Below the pieces are notes generated by a model. That model did no database searches. It had not been told where the DNA came from and saw nothing but the letters and a program-made list of their open reading frames with translations. Below, piece after piece: positions 26,925 to 35,890 of a DNA stretch of 64,000 bases. Position 1 is the stretch's first letter; each line of letters starts with the position of its first letter. Source of the DNA: Streptomyces cadmiisoli (GTDB taxonomy: Bacteria; Actinomycetota; Actinomycetes; Streptomycetales; Streptomycetaceae); NCBI RefSeq assembly GCF_003261055.1, contig NZ_CP030073.1:1674001-1738000 (forward strand), written 5' to 3'. The position numbers and the translations under genes were made by a program.

Positions 26925-26938
26925 AGTGGTCGGACCAC
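26925..26938. promoter_or_regulatory. GntR/FadR-type operator palindrome
   Basis: AGTGGTCGGACCAC contains the perfect 13-base palindrome GTGGTC-G-GACCAC. FadR-subfamily regulators typically bind TGGTNNNACCA, which fits. It lies 42 bases before the regulator start and about where its -35 region would be, so autoregulation is likely. Confidence 0.65.
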
Positions 26939-26980
26939 ATGGCTGGTTAGACTTCCGCGCACGGCGACGGGAGAACTGGC

Positions 26981-27694
26981 GTGAACGAAACCGGGACGGG
27001 TGCGGCACCGCAGAAGGGCACGGTGACGCAGCGCGCCATCGAGCAGATCAAGGCGATGATCGCCGAGGGCCTGCTGGAGCCCGGCGGACGGCTGCCCACC
27101 GAACGGGACCTGGCGGCCCAGCTCGGCATCTCCCGCAGCTCGATGCGGGAGGCGATCCGCGCGCTGACGGTGATGGGCGTCCTGGAGGCCCGGCACGGCT
27201 CGGGCATCTACGTCACCCAGCTCCAGGCCGGCGACCTGCTGGAGACCTTCGGCGTGGTGGCCGATCTGTCCCGCGGACCCCGCCTGGTGGAGCTGCTGGA
27301 GGTCCGCCGGATCCTGGAGTCGACGGCGACCGCGCTGGCCGCCGCCCGGATCACACCGGAGCGGCTGGCCGCGGTGGAGACCCATCTGGCGGCGATGAAC
27401 GCCACCGACGACCCCGACGAGATCCTCGCCCACGACCTGGCCTTCCACCGCGAGATCGCGGCGGCGGCCGGCAACGAGACGATGGCCGCGATCCTGGAGG
27501 GCCTGTCCTCGCGCACCTTCCGTGCCCGGGTCTGGCGCGGCTACCAGGAGGAGGGCGCGTTCGCCCGGACCCGCCGCGAGCACGCCGCCATCCATCGCGC
27601 GCTGGTCGCCCGGGACCCCGAGGCGGCACGGGCGGCCGCCGCCGCGCACGTGGGAGAGGTGGAGGAGTGGCTGCGGGACCGGCTCACGCGCTGA
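26981..27694 (+). CDS. FadR-subfamily GntR transcriptional regulator of the fucose operon
   Basis: A 237-residue regulator. The winged helix-turn-helix at about residues 15-80 reads RLPTERDLAAQLGISRSSMREAIRAL and HGSGIYV. The C-terminal FCD effector domain has the expected metal/ligand residues in LEVRRILESTATALAAARI, AHDLAFHREIAAAAGNE and TRREHAAIHRALVARD. FadR regulators of sugar-acid pathways are usually repressors released by a pathway intermediate. It is divergent from the importer/fucose operon, with matching operator sequences on both sides of the 162-base gap. The GTG start has GGGAGA upstream. Confidence 0.9.
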   Translation: MNETGTGAAPQKGTVTQRAIEQIKAMIAEGLLEPGGRLPTERDLAAQLGISRSSMREAIRALTVMGVLEARHGSGIYVTQLQAGDLLETFGVVADLSRGPRLVELLEVRRILESTATALAAARITPERLAAVETHLAAMNATDDPDEILAHDLAFHREIAAAAGNETMAAILEGLSSRTFRARVWRGYQEEGAFARTRREHAAIHRALVARDPEAARAAAAAHVGEVEEWLRDRLTR

Positions 27695-27719
27695 GCCGGT
27701 CCCGGTACCGCGGTGCCGC

Positions 27720-30700
27720 TCAGGCGCGCTTCAGCCGCAGGGTCGTCAGCTCGAAGGGCCGCAGCCGTACGGCGATCCGGTTGCCGTCGAGCTCGGGCGC
27801 GGCCGTCCCCGGCAGCGGGCGCTCCAGCAGGTCGGTCACCGTGACCCCGGTCGTCTCGAAGCCCACCGTGAGCGTGGCGCGGGCCCGGCCGCCGTGCGCC
27901 TCGTGGAAGCGGACGACGACATCGCCGCTGCCGTCGTCCGCCAGCTTCACGGCGGTGACCACGACCGCGTCCTGATCGACCGTGACCAGCGGCGCGACCT
28001 CCCCCGCACCGGTGGCCCGCCGTTCCGGCAGGTTCAGCCGCCAGCCCTCGCGGACCGCGTCACCGATGTCCGCGCCCGGCACCAGGGCGTGCCGGAAGCG
28101 GTGGACACCCTGGTCGGTCTCGGGGTCGGGGAAGCGCGGGGCGCGCAGCAGGGACACCCGGACCGTGGTCGTCGTGCCGTGGTCGCCGTCGGTGCGCACC
28201 GTGCGGGTCACGTCGTGGCCGTAGGTCGAGTCGTTGACGACCGCCACGCCCCAGCCCGGCTCCGCCAGGTGGACGAAGCGGTGGTTGCAGGCCTCGAACT
28301 TGGCGGCCTCCCACGAGGTGTTGGTGTGGGTGGGGCGGTGGAAGTGCCCGAACTGCGTCTCGGACGCGTACCGTTCGGCGTGCACGTCGAGCGGGAAGGC
28401 GAGCTTGAGGAACTTCTCCGTCTCGTGCCAGTCCACCGCCGTGTCCAGGACCAGCCGCCGCTCGCCCGGCGGGAGCGACAGCTCCTGGGTCACGCGCGAG
28501 GCGCCGAAGGTGCGCACGATGCGCACGGACACGCCGTCCGCGCCGGCGGCGACCTCGTCGGCGCCGGTCAGATCGGTCACCGTGTTGCGGTAGAACTCGT
28601 CGACGTCCCAGGCGTCCCACATGTTCGGGAAGTCGGGGTGGAGCTGGAGGAGGTTCGCCGCGCGGCCCGGCGCGACCGTCTCGCGGCCTGCCTCGACGTC
28701 GAAGGCCGAGACGACCAGACCGCGGGCGTCGATCTCGATCCGCAGAAGCCCGTTGTCCAGGACGTGCCCGCCGTCCGCGAGGGAGGTGAGCACGGTCCCG
28801 CCCGCGGTCTCGGCGGTGGCCGCGCCGCCCGCGGGGACGCCGGCCCGGGTGTGCGGCGCGGCGTTGAAGACCAGGGGCGTCGTGCCCTCGCCGGCCAGGG
28901 CCCGCTGGGCCGCGTCGATGATCGCGTTCAGCTCCTCGGCGACCCGCTCGTACGTCCGGCGGGCCTCCCGGTGCACCCACGCGATGGACGAGCCGGGCAG
29001 GATGTCGTGGAACTGGTGCAGCAGCACCGTCTTCCAGATCCGGTCCAGTTCCTCGTAGGGGTAGGCGAATCCGGCGCGGACCGCGGCCGTGGCCGCCCAG
29101 AGCTCCGCCTCGCGCAGCAGGTGTTCGCTGCGCCGGTTGCCCTGCTTGGTCTTGGCCTGACTGGTGAGGGTGGCCCGGTGGAGTTCGAGGTAGAGCTCGC
29201 CGACCCAGACCGGCGGGGCGGGGTACTCGGCCGCGGCCTTGGCGAAGAAGTCGGCGGGTGACTCCCAGGTCACCGTCGCCGACCCTTCCAGGTCGCGCAG
29301 CCGGGCCGCCTTGGCGACCATCTCGCGGGTGGTGCCGCCGCCTCCGTCGCCCCAGCCGGTGGGCGCCAGGGAGCGGCGGGCGACGCCCTTGTCCTTGAAG
29401 TTCCGCGCCGCGTGGGCGATCTCGCTGCCCTTCATGGAGCAGTTGTAGGTGTCGACCGGCGGGAAGTGGGTGAAGATCCGGGTGCCGTCGATGCCCTCCC
29501 ACCAGAAGGTGTGGTGGGGGAACTTGTTGGTGCGGGACCAGGAGATCTTCTGCGTCAGCAGGTACTTGCTGCCGGCCGCCTTGATGATCTGCGGCAGCCC
29601 GGCGGCGAAGCCGAAGGTGTCGGGCAGCCATGCCTCGTCGTTCTCGATGCCGAACTCGTCGAGGAAGAACCGCTTGCCGTGCACGAACTGCCGGGCCATC
29701 GCCTCCGAGCCGGGCATGTTGGTGTCCGACTCGACCCACATGCCGCCGGCCGGCACGAACCGGCCGTCGGCCACGGCCTTCTTGACCCGGGCCCACACCT
29801 CGGGCCGGTGCTCCTTGACCCAGGCCCACTGCTGGGCCTGCGACATGGCGAACACGAAGTCGGGCTCGTCCTCCAGCAGGGCGGTCATGTTCGAGGTGGT
29901 ACGGGCCACCTTGCGGACGGTCTCGCGCAGCGGCCACAGCCACGCCGAGTCGATGTGCGCGTGTCCGACGGCGCTGATGCGGTGCGCGGACGGCGCGGCG
30001 GGCGCGGCGAGGACGTCGGTCAGCCGGGACCGGGCCTCGGCCGCGGTGCCGCCCACGTCCTGGAGGTCCAGGGCGTCGAGGGCCCGTTCCACCGCGCGCA
30101 GGATGTCCCACCGGCGCGCCGACTCCGGCGGCAGCTCGGCCATCAGCTCGCCGAGCACCTCCAGGTCGATCACCAGCTGCCAGACGGTCTCGTCCAGGAC
30201 GGCGAGGTCCATCCGGGTGAGCGTGTACTGCGGCTCGCTGCCGGCGGTCTCCTTGTCGCCGAGCCGGGTGGGCCGGAAGGGGCGGTAGTCGAGGATGACG
30301 GGGTTGGAGGCGGCCTCGATGTGCAGGCGCACCTCCTCACCGCCCTCGACGGGCGCGCCGACGCGCACCCACTGGTTGCGCGGGTTGAGGCCCTTCACCG
30401 GCGTGCCGTCGGGCCGGTAGACCAGGCCCTCGCACTGGAAGCCGGGCATGTTCTCGTCGAAGCCGAGGTCCAGGACCGCCTCGACGGTGCGGCCGGCCCA
30501 CGCCTCGGGAACGGTTCCGGTGACCCGGAACCAGCTGGTGCCCCAGGGAGCACCCCACCGGGCGCCCACCTCGATCGGCTCGGGCTCGGCCGCGAGCCCT
30601 TCGGCGACCGGTACCGGCTCGTCCGGGGCGTGCCACACGGCCACCTCCAGAGGCACGGACTCGGGATACACGGCGGGTCGGATGCGTTCGTCGAGGACAC

Positions 30701-30740
30701 GCCTCAGGCGGGCCTCGACCAGGCTGCGGTCGTCATGCAT
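27720..30740 (-). CDS. GH38 alpha-mannosidase (cytoplasmic)
   Basis: A 1006-residue glycoside hydrolase without a signal peptide. The GH38 catalytic motifs are clear: VGHAHIDSAWLWPLRET (zinc His and Asp), WVESDTNMPGSEAMARQ, and WLPDTFGFAAGLPQI with the predicted nucleophile Asp. A C-terminal beta-rich region (RRLVLDTAVDWHETEKFLKLAF) is normal for bacterial enzymes of this length. It removes alpha-linked mannose from oligomannosides inside the cell. It is the last gene of the operon starting at 37183, 31 bases behind the GH85 gene, and converges on the FadR gene. The start ATG has GGAG nine bases before it. Confidence 0.92.
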   Translation of the reverse strand: MHDDRSLVEARLRRVLDERIRPAVYPESVPLEVAVWHAPDEPVPVAEGLAAEPEPIEVGARWGAPWGTSWFRVTGTVPEAWAGRTVEAVLDLGFDENMPGFQCEGLVYRPDGTPVKGLNPRNQWVRVGAPVEGGEEVRLHIEAASNPVILDYRPFRPTRLGDKETAGSEPQYTLTRMDLAVLDETVWQLVIDLEVLGELMAELPPESARRWDILRAVERALDALDLQDVGGTAAEARSRLTDVLAAPAAPSAHRISAVGHAHIDSAWLWPLRETVRKVARTTSNMTALLEDEPDFVFAMSQAQQWAWVKEHRPEVWARVKKAVADGRFVPAGGMWVESDTNMPGSEAMARQFVHGKRFFLDEFGIENDEAWLPDTFGFAAGLPQIIKAAGSKYLLTQKISWSRTNKFPHHTFWWEGIDGTRIFTHFPPVDTYNCSMKGSEIAHAARNFKDKGVARRSLAPTGWGDGGGGTTREMVAKAARLRDLEGSATVTWESPADFFAKAAAEYPAPPVWVGELYLELHRATLTSQAKTKQGNRRSEHLLREAELWAATAAVRAGFAYPYEELDRIWKTVLLHQFHDILPGSSIAWVHREARRTYERVAEELNAIIDAAQRALAGEGTTPLVFNAAPHTRAGVPAGGAATAETAGGTVLTSLADGGHVLDNGLLRIEIDARGLVVSAFDVEAGRETVAPGRAANLLQLHPDFPNMWDAWDVDEFYRNTVTDLTGADEVAAGADGVSVRIVRTFGASRVTQELSLPPGERRLVLDTAVDWHETEKFLKLAFPLDVHAERYASETQFGHFHRPTHTNTSWEAAKFEACNHRFVHLAEPGWGVAVVNDSTYGHDVTRTVRTDGDHGTTTTVRVSLLRAPRFPDPETDQGVHRFRHALVPGADIGDAVREGWRLNLPERRATGAGEVAPLVTVDQDAVVVTAVKLADDGSGDVVVRFHEAHGGRARATLTVGFETTGVTVTDLLERPLPGTAAPELDGNRIAVRLRPFELTTLRLKRA

Positions 30741-30771
30741 GTGGGGTGCTCCGTAGCTGTGTTGCGGGTGG

Positions 30772-32784
30772 TTACCAGGTGTGGTGCACGGTCACGGGGT
30801 CCGACGCGTTGTACAGCTCCCCTACGGAACGCAGTTCGAACCGTGCCGACCGCTCACCCTGTTCGGGACGGAGCCCGCCGACGTGGTGGGCGCGCTGACA
30901 GGTGCCGCCGAGGAACCGGCGGGTCCCGTCGGGCAGGAGCCGGTGCACTGTGTAGTGGCGGACGTCGCCCGGAGCGGGCTGCCAGCCGAAACGCAGCTGG
31001 TCGGCCGAGGCTGCGGTGACGCGGAAGGCGGTGGGGGCGGCCGGGGGCCCGGGCCGCGCCGCGCGGACGGCGAGGGCGCCGAGGCGCCAGCGGACGGGTC
31101 TGCCGGGGTCGACCGGGGTGAGCCGGACGGCGATCGAACGGATCGTTCCGCTCAGCCCGGTGTGCGGCACGGTCACGGTCTGCCACCGATCGCCCGAGTC
31201 CACCGGCAGCCAGGTGTACGGGGGTGTCGCACCCGGTGCGCTCGGTTCGGCGGTGGCGACCGCGAGCTCCACGTCCACCGCACCCGCGTCGGTCCGGTGC
31301 GTCAGCTCGAGGACCGTGTCGTCACCGACCGGCAGCCGGGTGGCGTACACGTCGACCGTCGTCGCGGCGTCCAGAGCGCCGTCGACCAGCACACTGCTTC
31401 CGCCGCGCCACGCGTCGGCGAAGTCGAAGTTCACGGCCGGACGCGTGCCGTCGGTGCGCACGACCCATCGCCGCGACGGCAACCGGTCCTGGAGCCCGAG
31501 GTGGTTCCACGGCGTGTCCGAGGTGACCCGCCCCTCCTCGTACCACCGCAGCCCGTGCCCTGTGTTGAACGCGCTCGCGAAGGGCACCGACACGACCGTC
31601 GACCGGTCCGCCACCACCGTCGCGGGCGCTCGCCAGCGGTCCGTGGCGTCCGGCCGGGACGGATCGAGCGAGCGCCCGGTCCAGAACCTGTCGTCGGCCG
31701 CGTGGAAGTCCGCCGGCGCCCTGCCGTCGGCCGGCAGATGGTTGCGCGTCCACTCCGGCCGGTAGAAGCCGAGCGAGGTGATGTGCGGCGCGCCCGTCGG
31801 CACGATGGCGTCCCAGTCGACCGAGGCGTTCCAGCCGTTCGCCTCCACGTCGACACCCGCCCACAGTTCGTACCGGCTGCGCCCCAGCCGGTCCGCGAGC
31901 CGCCCCGACGACACCAGGCTGCCCGGCGTCCACCGGAAGTCGACGAACATGTCGTCGGCGGCCAGGAAGAACGGCTGGTTCTGGGTGTCGAGCGCGCCCT
32001 GCCAGCTGACGTTCCCGTTCACGGTCATCGAGTCGTACCAGGTCACACGCTGTCCGTGGGCCGCCGCGAGCGACTTCAGCTCCCGCATGAAGAACTGCAT
32101 GTCCCTGCCGAGGGCGGCGTCCCCTCCCCCTGTCTCGGCGTTCACGAACCACCCGTCGAAGCCGTACGCCGCGGCGACGGCGACGAGCCGGGCCGCCAGC
32201 GGACACCGCCCGGCGGCGTCCCGCTGCACCAGGTCCCGCGTCCATTGCAACTGCCCGCCGTACGCCGCGGGCGGCAGGAACACATTGCCGAGGACCCGCA
32301 CCCCGTGCCGGTGCGCGGCGTCCACGATCGGCGCGTTGGGGGCGAGGATCAGCCCCTCCCCCGACGAGCCGCCCCAGAAGACCAGTTCGTCGATGAGGGC
32401 CCAGTGGGTCAGGGCGTAGTAGTCGGCGGTGGCCGAGCCCTGGGAGGGGTTGCCCGAGGTCGGCCCGAAGGAGACCAGCGACTGGATGCGGGCCTGGTCG
32501 GTGCGGGCGGTGGGGCTCGCCGGGGTGGGGGTGAAGCGCGGCGCGAGCGGTACGGAGGCGGCGTTCAGGGCGAGGTCGGGGTCGTCGGCGGCGCGCCAGG
32601 CCTTCAGGCTGCGCCAGGTGATGCCGGTGCCCGGCGTGCCCGGCGGCAGCGAGTCCGGGTACCAGTAGGACGCGTACGGCTGGAGCGACGCGGCGGCCTC
32701 GCGGGGTGCGGCCGCGGCGGGCACGCCGGGCAGCAGGGCGGCCGCGGCGCCGGCGAGCAGCACGGTGCGTCGGGTGGGGTTCAC
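30772..32784 (-). CDS. Tat-exported GH85 endo-beta-N-acetylglucosaminidase
   Basis: A 670-residue secreted enzyme. A twin-arginine signal (PTRRTVLLAGAAAALLPG) precedes the GH85 barrel from about residue 35 (SYWYPDSLPPG). The catalytic Asn-x-Glu is present in GFDGWFVNAETGG, preceded by VRVLGNVFLPP. QRVTWYDSMTVNGNVSWQ and FLAADDMFVDFRW are further GH85 hallmarks. Beta-sandwich domains follow and the last 90 residues look like a fibronectin III unit (PTAFRVTAASADQLRFGW). GH85 enzymes cut the chitobiose core of N-glycans. The GTG start overlaps the GH5 stop by four bases. It is the only exported hydrolase in the operon. Confidence 0.92.
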   Translation of the reverse strand: MNPTRRTVLLAGAAAALLPGVPAAAAPREAAASLQPYASYWYPDSLPPGTPGTGITWRSLKAWRAADDPDLALNAASVPLAPRFTPTPASPTARTDQARIQSLVSFGPTSGNPSQGSATADYYALTHWALIDELVFWGGSSGEGLILAPNAPIVDAAHRHGVRVLGNVFLPPAAYGGQLQWTRDLVQRDAAGRCPLAARLVAVAAAYGFDGWFVNAETGGGDAALGRDMQFFMRELKSLAAAHGQRVTWYDSMTVNGNVSWQGALDTQNQPFFLAADDMFVDFRWTPGSLVSSGRLADRLGRSRYELWAGVDVEANGWNASVDWDAIVPTGAPHITSLGFYRPEWTRNHLPADGRAPADFHAADDRFWTGRSLDPSRPDATDRWRAPATVVADRSTVVSVPFASAFNTGHGLRWYEEGRVTSDTPWNHLGLQDRLPSRRWVVRTDGTRPAVNFDFADAWRGGSSVLVDGALDAATTVDVYATRLPVGDDTVLELTHRTDAGAVDVELAVATAEPSAPGATPPYTWLPVDSGDRWQTVTVPHTGLSGTIRSIAVRLTPVDPGRPVRWRLGALAVRAARPGPPAAPTAFRVTAASADQLRFGWQPAPGDVRHYTVHRLLPDGTRRFLGGTCQRAHHVGGLRPEQGERSARFELRSVGELYNASDPVTVHHTW

Positions 32785-34046
32785 GAGCGGGTGCCTCCGT
32801 GGGTTCCTTGTGGGAGGGGAAGTACCTGGTCGGGACGGACGACTTCGGTGATGCCGCGGGCGGTGAGGTGGTCGGGGTCCGCGGCGTTGGTGTCGAGGAC
32901 CGTGGTGGGCCGGGCCCCGTCGGCGACGAGTGAGAAGAAGGCGTCGAAGACCGGCCCTCCGGGTGCGCAGCGGGAGCGGACGGACGGGTCCGCGGGAACG
33001 ACGAGCGCCGTGGTGCGTGGTGCGGGGACCGGGTGCCGGGTGCGGGCGGCGCGGGCCAGGGCGCGCGCCGCGTCCTTGGGCCGGCGGTCGTTGGTGAGCA
33101 GGCCCAGGCCGTATTCGAGTTCGGGGAAGTCGGCCAGGCTCCGGGAGACGTCGTGGGAGCACCACCATGTGATGCCCCACAGGTCCGGGCAGTCCAGGGC
33201 GTGCCGCACGGTCGCCTCGGTGAAGGACCCGGCGTGCTCGGCCGGGATCAGCGGGGCGGGCGCGCCGACCTCCTGGAGCCAGACGGGCCGGCGGGGGTCC
33301 TCGGCCCAGGCCCTGCTCAGCTCGACGAGGTACTCGGCGTGGTGCTCGCTCGGTACCGAGGTGCGTCCGTGGCGCTGGGCGGTGCCGTTGAACACCCACG
33401 AGTGCACGGCCGTGACGGCGCCGCGCCGGGCGGCCTGGGCGGGAGTGAAGGGCTGGTCGTCCTGGTACCAGGTCGCGTCGTACTCGGCGTGCAGGTGGAG
33501 CCTTCCCGGGGCGCCCTGTTCGCAGGCGGCGAGCATCCGCTCCAGCCAGGCGTCGATCTGTTCCTCGGTCGCCGGGTCGGGGTCCGGATGCGGGCCGGCG
33601 GCGAACTGGTTGATCTCGTTGCCCAGTGTCATGCCGAGGAAGTTGGGCCGGCCGGCGAGGGCGGCGGCCAGGGTGCGCAGATAGGCCGCCTGGCCGTCCA
33701 GGACGTCCGGGTCGGTGAAGAGGTTGCGCCGGTGCCAGGTCCGGGTCCAGGCGGGCAGGAAGTCGAAGCTGCTGAGGTGCCCCTGGAGGGCGTCCACGTT
33801 GACGTCGAGGCCGCGTTCGGCGGCGGCGTCGACGAGCGTGACCAGCTGTTCGACGGCCTTCGGCCGGACGAGGGTGCGGTTGGGCTGGAAGTACGGCCAC
33901 AGCGGGAACACCCGGATGTGGTCCAGGCCGAGGGCGGCGATGGAGTCGAGGTCGGCGCGTACGGAGTCCGGATCGAAGTCGAGCCAGTGGTGGAACCACC
34001 CTTCGCTCGGGGTGTAGTTGACGCCGAAGCGCACGGCAGGAGGCAT
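32781..34046 (-). CDS. GH5-like beta-mannosidase, probably subfamily 18 (N-glycan core)
   Basis: A 421-residue (alpha/beta)8-barrel hydrolase with no signal peptide. RFGVNYTPSEGWFHHWLDFD opens the barrel. FLGMTLGNEINQF carries the acid/base Glu and RPVWLQEVGAP the nucleophile Glu. The arrangement and length match GH5_18-type enzymes, which in bifidobacteria hydrolyse the Man-beta-1,4-GlcNAc unit left after alpha-mannose removal. The subfamily call is from recall and context, the GH5/clan A call from motifs. Its neighbours (GH85, GH38, CUT1 importer) agree with this role. Translation is coupled to the GH85 gene. Confidence 0.8.
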   Translation of the reverse strand: MPPAVRFGVNYTPSEGWFHHWLDFDPDSVRADLDSIAALGLDHIRVFPLWPYFQPNRTLVRPKAVEQLVTLVDAAAERGLDVNVDALQGHLSSFDFLPAWTRTWHRRNLFTDPDVLDGQAAYLRTLAAALAGRPNFLGMTLGNEINQFAAGPHPDPDPATEEQIDAWLERMLAACEQGAPGRLHLHAEYDATWYQDDQPFTPAQAARRGAVTAVHSWVFNGTAQRHGRTSVPSEHHAEYLVELSRAWAEDPRRPVWLQEVGAPAPLIPAEHAGSFTEATVRHALDCPDLWGITWWCSHDVSRSLADFPELEYGLGLLTNDRRPKDAARALARAARTRHPVPAPRTTALVVPADPSVRSRCAPGGPVFDAFFSLVADGARPTTVLDTNAADPDHLTARGITEVVRPDQVLPLPQGTHGGTRS

Positions 34047-34079
34047 ACGGGATCCTCGCGGGTCGGTGGTACGGGTGGG

Positions 34080-34994
34080 TCAGCCCTTGACGGCGCCCTC
34101 GCCGACCCCGCGGAAGAAGTACCGCTGGAGACAGGCGAAGAGCAGGATCAGCGGCGCGACGGCGATGATCGTGCCCGCCGCGACCAGGCGCTCGTCGTTG
34201 GCGAAGGTGCCGTGCAGATAGTTGAGCCCGATCGTCAGCGTGAACCTGGACGGGTCGCTCAGCACGATCAGCGGCCACAGGAAGTCGTCCCAGGCCCCCA
34301 TGAACGCGAAGATCGCGACGACCGCCAGGGTGCCCCTGACCGAGGGCAGTGCGATCCGCCAGAACCGCTGCCAGACGTCGGCACCGTCCACGAAGGCGGC
34401 CTCCTCGATCTCGTACGGCAGGTTGAGGAAGGCGTTGCGCATCAGCAGCACGTTCAGCGCGGCGACACAGCCCGGCAGGACCACCCCGACGAGGGTGTTG
34501 TTCAGGCCGAGCTCCCGCATGGTGGTGAACTGGGCGATGATGATGCCCTCCACCGGTACGAGCATCGCGAGCACGAAGGCGAGGGTGGCGGCGCGGCGCC
34601 CGCGGTAGCGCAGCCGGGCGAGGGCGTAGCCGGCGAGGGCCGAGCCGACGCAGTTGGTGACGACGTTGGCCGTGGCGACCTTCAGGGAGTTGAGGGCGTA
34701 GTCCCAGACGGGGATGGTGTCGGCGACCCGCTCGTAGTTGTGCAGGGTCGGATCGCCCGGGAGGAACTTCGGCGGGGAGCTGAAGATGTCCTCGGTGGGG
34801 CCCTTGAGCGAGGTCGACAGCTGCCACAGGAACGGGCCGACGGTCAGGGCCAGTACGGCGAGCAGCAGCACATAGCGCAGGGCGAGCTCCCAGGCCCGTA
34901 CCCGGCGGCCGTGCTCGTCGGTGAGACGGGGGCGGGTCGGGGAGCCGGCGGTCGCCGGCCGCTCGCGGGGACGTGTCCGGTCGACGACGCTCAT
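34080..34994 (-). CDS. CUT1 ABC sugar transporter permease (MalG-like)
   Basis: A 304-residue permease with six predicted membrane segments and a cytoplasmic EAA loop (EIEEAAFVDGADVWQRFWRIALP). A 37-residue charged N-terminal extension precedes the first segment. It forms the import channel with the permease encoded directly upstream, the two genes overlapping by ATGA. The likely cargo is an oligomannoside or N-glycan fragment released outside by the GH85 enzyme. No ATPase gene is present in this operon; streptomycete CUT1 systems commonly use the shared ATPase MsiK, encoded elsewhere. Confidence 0.9.
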   Translation of the reverse strand: MSVVDRTRPRERPATAGSPTRPRLTDEHGRRVRAWELALRYVLLLAVLALTVGPFLWQLSTSLKGPTEDIFSSPPKFLPGDPTLHNYERVADTIPVWDYALNSLKVATANVVTNCVGSALAGYALARLRYRGRRAATLAFVLAMLVPVEGIIIAQFTTMRELGLNNTLVGVVLPGCVAALNVLLMRNAFLNLPYEIEEAAFVDGADVWQRFWRIALPSVRGTLAVVAIFAFMGAWDDFLWPLIVLSDPSRFTLTIGLNYLHGTFANDERLVAAGTIIAVAPLILLFACLQRYFFRGVGEGAVKG

Positions 34995-35884
34995 GAGTCC
35001 TCCCTGCGGTCGGCGCGCAGTACGAGCAGCATCAGGGCGACCGTCACCACGAAGACGACGACGGAGATGGCCGAGGCGTAGCCGACGCGGCCGGACAGTC
35101 CGGTGCCGGTGCGCTGCACGAGCATGACGAGGGTGGTGTCCTCGCCGGCCGGCCCGCCGCTGGGTCCGGCCAGCAGGTACACCTCGGAGAACACCTTGAA
35201 CGCGGCGACCGAGGAGAGCGCGGCGACCAGGACCATGGTCGAGCGGACGGCGGGCACGGTGACGGACAGGAAGCGGCGCACCGGTCCGGCGCCGTCGACC
35301 GCGGCGGCCTCGTGGAGTTCGCGCGGCACGTTGGCGAGCGCCGCCAGATAAATGATCATGTAGTAGCCGAGGCCCTTCCAGACCGTGACGGTCATGGCGC
35401 TCAGCAGGAGCAGCCACTGGTCGCTGAGGAAGCCGACCCGGCCGGCCCCGACCGTCTCCAGCAGGGAGTTCACCAGCCCGCGTTCGTCGAGCAGCCACAC
35501 CCAGATCAGCCCGACCACGACGATCGAGGCGACCACGGGGGTGTAGAAGGCGGAGCGGAAGAACGTGACGCCGGGGATGTTCTTCTGCACCAGCAGCGCC
35601 AGCAGCAGCGGCAGGATCACCAGGGCGGGCACGACCCCGAGGACGTAGAGCGTGCTGTTGCGCAGACCGATCCAGAACATGTCGTCGTGCAGCAGCTCGC
35701 GGAAGTTGGCGAGGCCCACGAAGTCGCCCGGGACCAGGGTGCGCCGGTCGGTGAAGGCGTTGACGACGGTGGAGACGAACGGATACAGCACGAAGGCGCC
35801 GGCGATCACGAGCCCGGGGGCGGCGAACAGCCAGGGACTCGTGGGCAGTTGACGTCGTACGCGCGTGACGGTGGAGCCGGCCAT
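34991..35884 (-). CDS. CUT1 ABC sugar transporter permease (MalF/UgpA-like)
   Basis: A 297-residue permease with six predicted membrane segments starting at LFAAPGLVIAGAFVLYPFV. The EAA loop is ELHEAAAVDGAGPVRRFLSVTVP. It pairs with the MalG-like permease downstream. The gene starts six bases after the stop of the binding-protein gene, so the importer is one tight transcriptional unit. Family length and topology are normal. Confidence 0.9.
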   Translation of the reverse strand: MAGSTVTRVRRQLPTSPWLFAAPGLVIAGAFVLYPFVSTVVNAFTDRRTLVPGDFVGLANFRELLHDDMFWIGLRNSTLYVLGVVPALVILPLLLALLVQKNIPGVTFFRSAFYTPVVASIVVVGLIWVWLLDERGLVNSLLETVGAGRVGFLSDQWLLLLSAMTVTVWKGLGYYMIIYLAALANVPRELHEAAAVDGAGPVRRFLSVTVPAVRSTMVLVAALSSVAAFKVFSEVYLLAGPSGGPAGEDTTLVMLVQRTGTGLSGRVGYASAISVVVFVVTVALMLLVLRADRREDS

Positions 35885-35890
35885 CGTGTC

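Noticed and set aside
32785..34827. Minus-strand frame extending the GH85 protein upstream to 1351 residues
   Set aside because: The added part is a shadow of the GH5 and permease genes; the Tat signal at 32784 marks the true start.
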